From Gammaproteobacteria bacterium (GTDB taxonomy: Bacteria > Pseudomonadota > Gammaproteobacteria > JAABTG01): a DNA stretch of 5,887 bases. The notes below the pieces were generated by a model. It was not told the origin of the DNA, searched no databases, and worked only from the letters and a program-made list of their open reading frames with translations. A program made the translations under genes and the position numbers. Below, piece by piece: positions 1-5,039 of this stretch. The first letter of the stretch is position 1. Each line of letters starts with the position of its first letter. The stretch is from assembly GCA_030066245.1 (NCBI GenBank), contig JASJBY010000336.1:1-5887 (forward strand), written 5' to 3'.

Positions 1-826
1 CGAAGTTGGCGCCATACTGGGTTGTCCCGGTCAGATCCAGCTCCAGGCCGCCGGGCGAGCCGATGGGCGCGGAGCCCGTGGTCGTGGCAAAGGTGCCGAA
101 GTTCAGCGGCATGCCCGTCAGCAGGCCGCCTGCGTTATCGAATGTGAGGGCCTGGGCCGCGGTAGCCGCGCCGCTGTCAATCCGGGTGTAGACATTCCAG
201 GTGTTGGCACCGGTCTTGAGAAAGTAGAAGCTGGCCAGGTGCTCCTCCCCGAGGGAATCGAATACCGTCAGCGACGTGCTGCTGTTGTAGGTGGTGGCGA
301 TGTCGGGATCGAACGCGGCCGGCGGCAGCGCGGGTGCAGACGCATCCAAGTTCACCTGGCCGTCGACCAGTGCCGTCCCCAGGGGCGGCAGGTTGGTGGT
401 CGAGATTTGCAGCGGCCCAACGGCGCCGGTGATGGAGCCGTTCAGCGCCTGGAAGGCGAGCAGCTGCTGGCCGGTGGCGTTGGTGACGAAGCCGCTGTTG
501 TCCAGGCCAAAGGCCCCGGCGCGAGTGTAGGACCGGCCGTTGTTGTCCTCCACCGCGAAAAAGCCCGAGCCATTGATGGCGATATCCAGGCTGCTGTTGG
601 TAAAGGACACATTGCCCTGGGTGAATTGCTGCGCGACGGAAGCCAGCTGAACCCCCTGGCCAACGGCGTCCTGGGTGGAGCCCAGATCCGATGCGGCATA
701 CAGGTCGGCGAACTGGGTTCGCGATGCCTTGAAGCCTGCCGTGTTGCTGTTGGCGATGTTGTTGCCGGTGACGTCCAGGTCGGCGGTTGCTGCCTGAATG
801 CCGCTGACTGCGATGCGAAAGGCCAT
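1..826 (-). CDS. flgE: Flagellar hook protein FlgE (partial, C-terminus beyond window)
   Basis: FlgE polymerises into the flexible hook joining rod to filament. The ATG lies at 824-826 on the minus strand, with a strong GGAGG about 8 nt upstream (835-840). 275 codons are readable before the left edge; E. coli FlgE is about 400 residues, so roughly the last third is missing. The N-terminus MAFRIAVSGIQAA followed by GNNIANSNTAGFK (residues 21-33) is the flagellar rod/hook signature that forms the D0 coiled coil. Residues about 69-115 (QGNVSFTNSSLDIAINGSGF onward) match the conserved D1 region. Residues about 180-212 (YNSSTSLTVFDSLGE and a following FYFLKTGANTW) are typical of the FlgE outer domain. 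It is the fourth gene of the flgBCDE run, 29 nt after flgD, and is probably cotranscribed from the flgB promoter. The frame is intact throughout the visible part. Confidence 0.97.
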   Translation of the reverse strand, partial: MAFRIAVSGIQAATADLDVTGNNIANSNTAGFKASRTQFADLYAASDLGSTQDAVGQGVQLASVAQQFTQGNVSFTNSSLDIAINGSGFFAVEDNNGRSYTRAGAFGLDNSGFVTNATGQQLLAFQALNGSITGAVGPLQISTTNLPPLGTALVDGQVNLDASAPALPPAAFDPDIATTYNSSTSLTVFDSLGEEHLASFYFLKTGANTWNVYTRIDSGAATAAQALTFDNAGGLLTGMPLNFGTFATTTGSAPIGSPGGLELDLTGTTQYGANF

Positions 827-855
827 GACGTTTACCTCCGATAAATACTGCTTCG

Positions 856-1536
856 CTAGAGAAGCTGGCGCACCTGGCTGGTGTCCACGGGGCCCAGGCC
901 GCTGAGATTGAGCTGCATGCCGGCGCCCGCCTTGCCCAGGGTGACACTCTCCACCTTGGCGGCCACCAGGGTGTCCACTGCCTGGGTCTGGTTGTTTATG
1001 GAGGCCTTCACCTCCACGGAATAGGTACCGGCAGGCGCCGGTTGACCGGCGTCCGTCAGACCGTCCCAGGTGAACTCCACCAGCCCGGCTTCATGGGCGC
1101 CTAAACCGAGCTGGCGAACAAGCTGGCCGCTGGCGTCGTAGATACTTGCAGACATGGTGCCGGTCGAGGCTGGCAGGTCGGCTGCAGCCTTGAGGGTTCC
1201 ATCGGCACCCAGGAGTGTTCGGCTGCCGGGCACCAGCACGTCGCGCCCCACCATCGTGGACGCCTGAAGCGCCTGGTTGGATTGGAAAGACGCGGCCAGG
1301 TCGGTAATCGCCTGGTGCATATCCTGGACGCCAGTCACAGTGGAGAACTGAGCAACCTGGCCCAGGAACTCGTTGCTCTCCAGGGGCTTGAGCGGGTCCT
1401 GGTTGGTCAGCTGGGCCACCATGAGCTGGAAGAACTCATCCTGCCCCAGATCGTTGCGCGCCTTGTCTGGTTGCGTCTGTTGGTTGATACCCAGATTCTG
1501 CAGTCCAGGTGGCAATACGTCGCCGGGTTTGGTCAT
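856..1536 (-). CDS. flgD: Flagellar hook capping/assembly protein FlgD
   Basis: FlgD forms the temporary scaffold at the tip of the growing hook that guides FlgE polymerisation. The protein has 226 residues, close to the usual 220-230. The conserved N-terminal block is at residues 33-68 (DEFFQLMVAQLTNQDPLKP, then NEFLGQVAQFSTV), the region needed for export. A FlgD Ig-like domain lies near residues 110-180, with the F-TWDG and PAGTY signatures at 155-172. Segments at about 95-105 and 190-225 make up the Tudor-like domain. The ATG is preceded by GGAGAG with 7 nt spacing. It sits 30 nt after flgC and 29 nt before flgE on the same strand. No frame disruption or missing block is visible. Confidence 0.97.
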   Translation of the reverse strand: MTKPGDVLPPGLQNLGINQQTQPDKARNDLGQDEFFQLMVAQLTNQDPLKPLESNEFLGQVAQFSTVTGVQDMHQAITDLAASFQSNQALQASTMVGRDVLVPGSRTLLGADGTLKAAADLPASTGTMSASIYDASGQLVRQLGLGAHEAGLVEFTWDGLTDAGQPAPAGTYSVEVKASINNQTQAVDTLVAAKVESVTLGKAGAGMQLNLSGLGPVDTSQVRQLL

Positions 1537-1566
1537 GGCTGCGCTCTCCGTCTAATCGCTCACCCG

Positions 1567-1983
1567 CTACTGGCCGAGAGACAGGGTCCTGATGGCCATC
1601 TGCTTGGTGGCATTGACGACCTCTACGTTGCTCTGGTACGAACGTGAGGCGGAAATCATGTCCGCCATCTCCTCCACCAGGTTGACGTTCGGCAGGTAGA
1701 TGTTGCCGTTCTCGTCCGCCATCGGGTGGTCCGGGCGGTGCTCGACCTTCAGCGGTGCCTGGCTCTCCACGATACCGACAACCCTTACCCCGGCTACTGC
1801 CGGATCTCTGTTCAGGCTGTCCTGAACCAGTGTGCTGAAGACTGGATGCCGTGCCCGGTAGGTCTGGCCGACACTGCTGCTCACGGACTCGGCGTTTGCC
1901 AGGTTGCTCGACGTGACGTTGAGACGCACGGACAGGGCATTCAAGGCAGAACTTGCGATATCGAATACGCTGAAGAATGACAT
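1567..1983 (-). CDS. flgC: Flagellar proximal rod protein FlgC
   Basis: FlgC is a subunit of the proximal rod in the periplasm. The 138-residue product is within the usual range (about 134-150). The N-terminal rod signature, here SSNLANAES, is at residues 25-33. The C-terminal half carries the family's HP-AD-NG-YLPNVN block at residues 86-101, and EEMADMISASRSYQSNVEV at 104-122 forms the C-terminal helix. The start is fixed by a GGAGAG ribosome binding site that lies inside the last two codons of flgB, 5 nt before the ATG. Only 2 nt separate the flgB stop from this ATG, so translation of the two genes is probably coupled. Confidence 0.97.
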   Translation of the reverse strand: MSFFSVFDIASSALNALSVRLNVTSSNLANAESVSSSVGQTYRARHPVFSTLVQDSLNRDPAVAGVRVVGIVESQAPLKVEHRPDHPMADENGNIYLPNVNLVEEMADMISASRSYQSNVEVVNATKQMAIRTLSLGQ

Positions 1984-1985
1984 GA

Positions 1986-2387
1986 CTACTCTCCGCGGAT
2001 GGCTCTCAGCAGGCCTTTGATCTTGCCGTCCAGAAAGCGCAGGCTGGCCTGGTAACGCAGGGCGTTGTTCATGTAGTTGGCCTGCTCGATGTGGGGATCC
2101 ACCGTGTTGCCATCCATGGAGTCCTGGTGCGGAACCCGGTAGAGCAGCTCCAGGCCATCCATTTCCGGCCCGGCAGCAGCCACGTGACGGGCGTGGGTGC
2201 TGTTGAGACGGCTCGCCCGGGCGTCGTTCATCGCACCGACAAGGACGCTGCGGAAGTCGAAGTCCCGCGCTTTGTAATGGGGCGTGTCGGCGTTAGCCAT
2301 GTTGGAAGCCAGCACCTGGGCACGGTAGGCGCGAACCGCCACCGCGTCGTCGTGGATGCCGAATGCCCTGTCAAATCCTATTCCCAT
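1986..2387 (-). CDS. flgB: Flagellar proximal rod protein FlgB
   Basis: FlgB is the most proximal rod subunit and the first gene of the minus-strand operon. The 133-residue length is normal (E. coli FlgB is 138). The diagnostic rod motif ANADTPHYKARDFDF is at residues 31-45. The second hallmark, YRVPHQDSMDGNTVD, is at 83-97, followed by the C-terminal helix with EQANYMNNALRYQASL. An in-frame stop (TGA, plus-strand 2394-2396) lies 9 nt upstream of the ATG, so this is the first possible start. The ribosome binding site is weak: AAAAGG is only 1 nt from the ATG and a GAGGT lies 11 nt away. A candidate sigma-54 promoter lies 44-58 nt upstream. Confidence 0.97.
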   Translation of the reverse strand: MGIGFDRAFGIHDDAVAVRAYRAQVLASNMANADTPHYKARDFDFRSVLVGAMNDARASRLNSTHARHVAAAGPEMDGLELLYRVPHQDSMDGNTVDPHIEQANYMNNALRYQASLRFLDGKIKGLLRAIRGE

Positions 2388-2430
2388 GCCTTTTCAGGAC
2401 CTCGCCGATTTGCGTTCACTCCTGCTGTAC

Positions 2431-2445
2431 GCACAAGCTGTGCCA
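2431..2445 (-). promoter_or_regulatory. Candidate sigma-54 promoter for flgBCDE
   Basis: The minus strand reads TGGCACAGCTTGTGC. This has the invariant GG and GC exactly 10 bases apart, a perfect -24 box (TGGCAC), and a -12 box with one mismatch (GTGC for TTGC). Predicted transcription would start near 2420, giving a leader of about 33 nt before the flgB ATG. Sigma-54 control of flgBCDE with an enhancer-binding activator (FleQ/FlrC type) is known in Pseudomonas and Vibrio; its use here is inferred. The same 13 bp also form a short palindrome (GCACA, 3 nt, TGTGC), so part of the match could reflect an operator-like site. Confidence 0.68.
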
Positions 2446-2540
2446 CTCCGGGCGAAGGTTGCCAGCCGGAGGCGCAGACCACGCCAATGCGGGCTCTTGG
2501 CCACTCGGTGGGCCTGCCGCGCAGGAGCGGATAAGCTTCT

Positions 2541-2560
2541 GAAAAATCAATATTTAAGTT
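2541..2560. promoter_or_regulatory. AT-rich patch with IHF-like sequence upstream of flgB promoter
   Basis: This is an AT-rich island (GAAAAATCAATATTTAAGTT) in an otherwise GC-rich region, about 100 bp upstream of the flgB sigma-54 promoter. AATCAA followed by TATTTAA fits the IHF consensus WATCAA-N4-TTR except at one position. IHF bending between an enhancer and a sigma-54 promoter is well established in general; a role here is inferred from position and composition only. It could equally be an activator (FleQ-like) half site or plain AT-rich DNA. Confidence 0.3.
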
Positions 2561-2669
2561 TTCCTCCACGCGGGAAGCCCCTGCCTTGGTCTACAGCTTC
2601 CGGCCGTCTGCAGTGGGAGGTTTCGGCGCCGATGGGGCTACCTGGAGAAGCGGCACCCGGCGGCAAATC

Positions 2670-2688
2670 CTTGCCGGTGAGCGGCAAG
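2670..2688. repeat. Perfect 7-bp stem hairpin
   Basis: CTTGCCG, a 5-nt loop (GTGAG), then CGGCAAG. A competing smaller stem (GGCAA, ATCC, TTGCC at 2662-2675) shares the left arm. There is no T-tract on either side, so it is not a typical intrinsic terminator. It lies 8 bp outside the left 17-bp inverted repeat and may belong to the same repeat block. Confidence 0.5.
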
Positions 2689-2696
2689 CGACAGTA

Positions 2697-2713
2697 AGCC
2701 CGGATTTCTCACC
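2697..2713 (+). repeat. Left arm of 17-bp inverted repeat
   Basis: AGCCCGGATTTCTCACC matches the reverse complement of 2898-2914 at 16 of 17 bases. The pair bounds a 218-bp segment (2697-2914), an arrangement like the terminal inverted repeats of a small transposable element. The interior (2714-2897) shows no transposase or other recognisable coding sequence. The element family could not be identified by eye. Confidence 0.65.
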
Positions 2714-2897
2714 AGGCGGACCTCGGAGCGCGGATTATGTTGGCAAATTCAGCACATTGGCTTCACCGAGCCGGTCTTCCTTGTGAACAGGCTGTCCTAT
2801 TCGGCTCTTGGCCCACTCTTGAGATATAGCGACAGCTATGCCTCTGCGGGCGATCGGCCAATCTGCTTTGCCAGAGCGACCCAATACTCCGAATCCC

Positions 2898-2914
2898 GGT
2901 GAGAGATCCGGGCT
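2898..2914 (-). repeat. Right arm of 17-bp inverted repeat
   Basis: Read on the plus strand this is GGTGAGAGATCCGGGCT. On the minus strand it repeats the 2697-2713 arm with a single substitution. It lies 2 bp from the first arm of the large palindromic element that starts at 2917, so the two repeat systems touch and may be parts of one element or one insertion nested beside another. Confidence 0.65.
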
Positions 2915-2916
2915 AG

Positions 2917-3126
2917 ATAGCTGTTCCGAAATACGCTACGGGCTGACCCGGCCGGGGTGTTGGCGTAGCGGCGTAGATGGCGAGCGGCGCAAGGAGAGCT
3001 TAAGCTCGCCATCTCCGCTTCTCGCCAGGCCAGGGAAGGCCTGGCGAGATTTAGCGGAGCCAACGCCCCGGCCGGGTCCCACGCCAGCTGGATCGCCGTT
3101 TGTGATCGATATTTCCGAACAGCTAT
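2917..3126. repeat. Nested palindromic element (MITE or REP/BIME-like)
   Basis: This is a 210-bp non-coding element built from four nested or adjacent inverted repeats. The outer arms, 2917-2933 and 3110-3126, match at 16 of 17. The second arms, 2945-2964 and 3059-3078, match at 19 of 20 and carry ACCCGGCCGGGG. Inside these are two side-by-side hairpins: 2971-2985 with 3004-3018 (14 of 15, with the perfect 12-bp palindrome GAGCTTAAGCTC across its loop), and 3020-3031 with 3038-3049 (perfect 12-bp stem, loop AGGGAA). Folded, it would be a long stem ending in a three-way junction with two hairpin branches. The spacers between outer and second arms are unequal (11 and 31 nt). The structure is seen directly; its identity as a mobile or REP-type element is inferred. 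Confidence 0.75.
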
Positions 3127-3185
3127 TTAGCGGCCCTGCCTCGTATGCCCTGGTGACGCTGCGACGGACGCCGTGTTACTGGCAC

Positions 3186-3201
3186 TGGCAAGCGCTTTGC
3201 A
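3186..3201 (+). promoter_or_regulatory. Strong candidate sigma-54 promoter for flgA
   Basis: TGGCAAGCGCTTTGCA matches the sigma-54 consensus TGGCACG-N4-TTGCA at every defined position except one (A for C in the -24 box). GG at 3187-3188 and GC at 3199-3200 have the required 10-base spacing. Transcription would begin near 3212, leaving about 50 nt of leader before the flgA GTG at 3263. This supports that GTG over the in-frame upstream GTG at 3173, which lies before the promoter. Confidence 0.8.
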
Positions 3202-3250
3202 TCTCACGCCACCAGGCCCGGCCGGAGCCGGACTGTTTCCAACGACATGT

Positions 3251-3254
3251 GGAG
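3251..3254 (+). promoter_or_regulatory. Ribosome binding site that decides the flgA start
   Basis: GGAG lies 8 nt before the GTG at 3263. It supports that codon as the start of flgA; translation from it begins directly with a signal peptide. Confidence 0.75.
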
Positions 3255-3262
3255 AAGCCAAC

Positions 3263-3964
3263 GTGCGAAGCCTGATTACCCTCGCGGCTACAATCGCCTG
3301 CTTTTTTGCGCAGCTTGCCGTGGCCGACCCGGCATTCCAGTCCCTCGGGTCCATCCGTGATGCCGCACAGGGCTTTGTGACCCAGGGGTTGGGAGAATCG
3401 GATCGGGCTACCCGGGTCCAGGTGGCTAAGCTCGACCCCCGCCTGCGACTGGCCCGTTGCGGCAGCGAGCTCGAGGTTGCCTATCAAAGCCACACGACGA
3501 AGATGACCAGCACTACGGTGAGGGTGGCTTGTCCGGGCCCGAAACCGTGGTCCTTGTACGTGCCCGTGAGCATCAAGCGCTACCGGGATGTGGTGGTCCT
3601 GGCTCGCCCGGTCGCGCCAGGAGGCATTCTCACGGCCGCGGACGTGCGCCTCGACGAACGCGCGGTGGACGGTTTGGTTTCGGGCTACTTCGCCCACCTG
3701 GAGGAGGTCGTCGGCAAGCAGATGAGACGTTCTCTGGGAGTCGGCCAGCCTCTGCCGCGACTCGCGGTGCTGGCGCCGAAGCTGGTGAGCCGGGGCGAAC
3801 GGGTCATGCTTCTGGCCGGTACGACCGGGCTGGAAGTTCGTGTCGAGGGAACCGCCTTAATGGACGGCGCCGTGGGCGACCGGGTGCGGGTGCGCAACGA
3901 GCGCTCCCGTCGCGTTGTTGAAGGGATTCTGGCGGCCGACGGCACCGTCAGGGTACGGATGTAG
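3263..3964 (+). CDS. flgA: Flagellar P-ring assembly chaperone FlgA
   Basis: FlgA is the periplasmic chaperone that helps FlgI assemble into the P ring around the rod. With the GTG start at 3263 the protein has 233 residues (E. coli FlgA is 219). It begins with a clear signal peptide (MRSLITLAATIACFFAQLAVA), with a likely signal peptidase site after A-V-A at residue 21. Two cysteines (C66 and C90) fit the family disulfide. A SAF-type region covers about residues 112-175 (VVLARPVAPGGILTAADVRL), and the conserved C-terminal domain runs from GERVMLLA (178) through VRVRNERSRRVVEG to the end. The frame stays open upstream to a GTG at 3173, but that start lies before the predicted sigma-54 promoter and would bury the signal peptide. 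It is divergent from flgB, as in enteric bacteria. Confidence 0.95.
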   Translation: MRSLITLAATIACFFAQLAVADPAFQSLGSIRDAAQGFVTQGLGESDRATRVQVAKLDPRLRLARCGSELEVAYQSHTTKMTSTTVRVACPGPKPWSLYVPVSIKRYRDVVVLARPVAPGGILTAADVRLDERAVDGLVSGYFAHLEEVVGKQMRRSLGVGQPLPRLAVLAPKLVSRGERVMLLAGTTGLEVRVEGTALMDGAVGDRVRVRNERSRRVVEGILAADGTVRVRM

Positions 3965-4045
3965 GGCGCGCGGCCTGTGCGAAGGTGGCCTCATCGCGGG
4001 GGCGTTGAGCTTGCAATCGGTGGTTCGCCGGGGCCTGGCGCAGGT

Positions 4046-4072
4046 TAAAGTTGGGTATGGGCACGCCGATAC
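4046..4072 (+). promoter_or_regulatory. Sigma-28 (FliA) promoter for flgM
   Basis: TAAAGTT at 4046-4052 and GCCGATAC at 4065-4072 match the FliA consensus TAAAGTTT-N11-GCCGATAA, with the correct 11-nt spacing when the eighth -35 base is counted (G instead of T). Transcription would start near 4079, about 50 nt before the flgM ATG. Late-class control of flgM by the sigma factor it inhibits is established in other flagellar systems and fits this site. Confidence 0.9.
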
Positions 4073-4129
4073 TTTGACTAACCAACAACCGAGCGGACAG
4101 CACATCTTTACGCATCACGGAGGACGATT

Positions 4130-4471
4130 ATGGCCGGGGAAATCAAAGGCTTGCCGAATGCGCCACCGACGGCGACGACGCCGCGGGCGGCGAGTTCGAC
4201 CACTGGCACAAGCACTGCTCCCGCAACCAGTGCCGGGTCACGCCCGATCGACCAGATCATTTTCACGGATGCCGCCGTCAGCCTGCAAAGACTGGACAGC
4301 TTCATCCGTGGGCTGCCTGTCACGGACGGCGCGCGAGTTGGCGTCATTCGCGAGCAGATCGCGGACGGTCGCTATCAGATTGACGATGCCCGCGTAGCCG
4401 ACAAGTTCATCAAGTTCGAACTCCTGTACCATCGGGCCAGCTCCAATGATGGATACCAGGCGTCCGCTTGA
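4130..4471 (+). CDS. flgM: Anti-sigma-28 factor FlgM
   Basis: FlgM binds and inhibits sigma-28 (FliA) until the hook-basal body is complete, then is exported, releasing sigma-28 for late genes. The product has 113 residues, slightly longer than the usual 90-100. The first 40 residues are rich in Ala, Thr, Ser and Pro and look disordered, as expected for this secreted protein. The conserved sigma-binding C-terminal part is at residues 64-97, with V-GVIREQIADGRYQIDD and then VADKFIKFE. The ATG has GGAGG 6 nt upstream. It sits 165 bp after flgA with its own sigma-28 promoter, and its end overlaps the start of flgN by 26 bp. Confidence 0.93.
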   Translation: MAGEIKGLPNAPPTATTPRAASSTTGTSTAPATSAGSRPIDQIIFTDAAVSLQRLDSFIRGLPVTDGARVGVIREQIADGRYQIDDARVADKFIKFELLYHRASSNDGYQASA

Positions 4472-4931
4472 AGAGCTGGATGAGGTGCTTGAGCAGGAGG
4501 CGCAGGCGGCAACGCAGCTGCTGACAATCCTGCGCCGGGAGCGAAAGGCCCTGGGAAGCCGCGATCTGGAGGCCATCGGCGAGTCGGCCCGGGATAAAGA
4601 GAAAGCGATCACCGAGCTGGAGAGACTGGCTACCCGGCAAAACGAGCTATTGGGCCTGGTAGGCATCGATCCCGGCGCACGGGATCTCAGGGGCGCGCTG
4701 CGCTCCGCTGGCCTGGAAGGTCTCGCCGAACGCTGGCAGGTGCTCTTGGACGTGCTCGCGCAATGCCGGCAGCAGAACCTCATCAACGGTGGTGTCATCG
4801 AGATGAGCCGGCGCTTCGCACAACAGGTCCTGGAAGGTCTCCGCGGTGCCTCACCCGACGGTCGTTTGTATGGCCCTGACGGCGATGCCCGGGGTGATTC
4901 GGGCAGCCGCGGCCCGCTGGCCACGGTCTGA
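4446..4931 (+). CDS. flgN: Flagellar export chaperone FlgN
   Basis: FlgN is the cytoplasmic chaperone for the hook-filament junction proteins FlgK and FlgL. The product has 161 residues (E. coli FlgN is 138) and is largely helical, rich in Glu, Gln, Arg and Leu. The N-terminal helix is LEELDEVLEQEAQAATQLL. The region EKAITELERLATRQNELLGL follows at about 52-71. The C-terminal family block is QQNLINGGVIEMSRRFAQ (109-126), and LYGPDG at 141-146 is typical of gammaproteobacterial FlgN tails. Two adjacent ATGs (4446 and 4449) both lie inside flgM, with no clear Shine-Dalgarno sequence, so translation is probably coupled to flgM. The last 15 residues (RGDSGSRGPLATV region) are low complexity and may be poorly conserved. 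Confidence 0.9.
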   Translation: MMDTRRPLEELDEVLEQEAQAATQLLTILRRERKALGSRDLEAIGESARDKEKAITELERLATRQNELLGLVGIDPGARDLRGALRSAGLEGLAERWQVLLDVLAQCRQQNLINGGVIEMSRRFAQQVLEGLRGASPDGRLYGPDGDARGDSGSRGPLATV

Positions 4932-5039
4932 GGGTTGCTGGGGCTGTTGGGGCGTCAACCTTCTCGCCGCCCGGCGTCGGCAAGATCCCCGTACACACTG
5001 GATAGACGCCACGAGGGGCCAAGAGTAACGGCGCTTACA

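Larger units (their letters stand above)
2388..3262. other. 875-bp divergent flgB/flgA intergenic region
   Basis: No convincing gene was found here. Short open frames are present on both strands (for example 75 codons on the minus strand at 2836-3063 and 63 codons at 2378-2569). They run across the inverted repeats or the promoter and show no recognisable domain. The region contains, left to right: the flgB promoter (2431-2445), an AT-rich patch (2540-2563), a perfect 7-bp hairpin (2670-2688), a 17-bp inverted repeat pair (2697-2713 and 2898-2914), a nested palindromic element (2917-3126), and the flgA promoter (3186-3201). The outer parts are regulatory. The middle 430 bp looks like a non-coding repeat insertion. 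Confidence 0.8.

Noticed and set aside
177..947. 256-codon minus-strand open frame overlapping flgE and flgD
   Set aside because: Out of frame with both; its translation is Arg/His/Gln-rich shadow sequence, while the flgE and flgD frames carry the family motifs.
2480..2510. Second GG-N10-GC match on the minus strand (TGGCCAAGAGCCCGC)
   Set aside because: Both boxes depart from TGGCAC and TTGC; the site at 2431-2445 is much better and better placed.
2378..2569. 63-codon minus-strand open frame (GTG start) upstream of flgB
   Set aside because: It overlaps the flgB promoter and the flgB start in another frame and has no recognisable motifs.
2836..3063. 75-codon minus-strand open frame in the repeat block
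   Set aside because: It runs through several inverted repeat arms, has no clear ribosome binding site or recognised domain, and its length is expected by chance in GC-rich palindromic DNA. It may be a commonly mis-annotated repeat translation.
3173..3262. Extension of flgA to the upstream GTG at 3173
   Set aside because: It would begin before the predicted sigma-54 promoter and place 30 residues ahead of a clear signal peptide. The GTG at 3263 has a good GGAG.
4953..4979. Possible sigma-28 promoter before ycgR (TCAA ... GCGTCGGC)
   Set aside because: The -10 region departs too far from GCCGATAA; such matches are expected by chance in this base composition.
4973..5010. GGCGTC / GACGCC stem between flgN and ycgR as an attenuator or terminator
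   Set aside because: Only 6 bp with a 26-nt loop and no T-tract; GGCGTC also occurs at 4951-4956, so pairing is ambiguous and weak.
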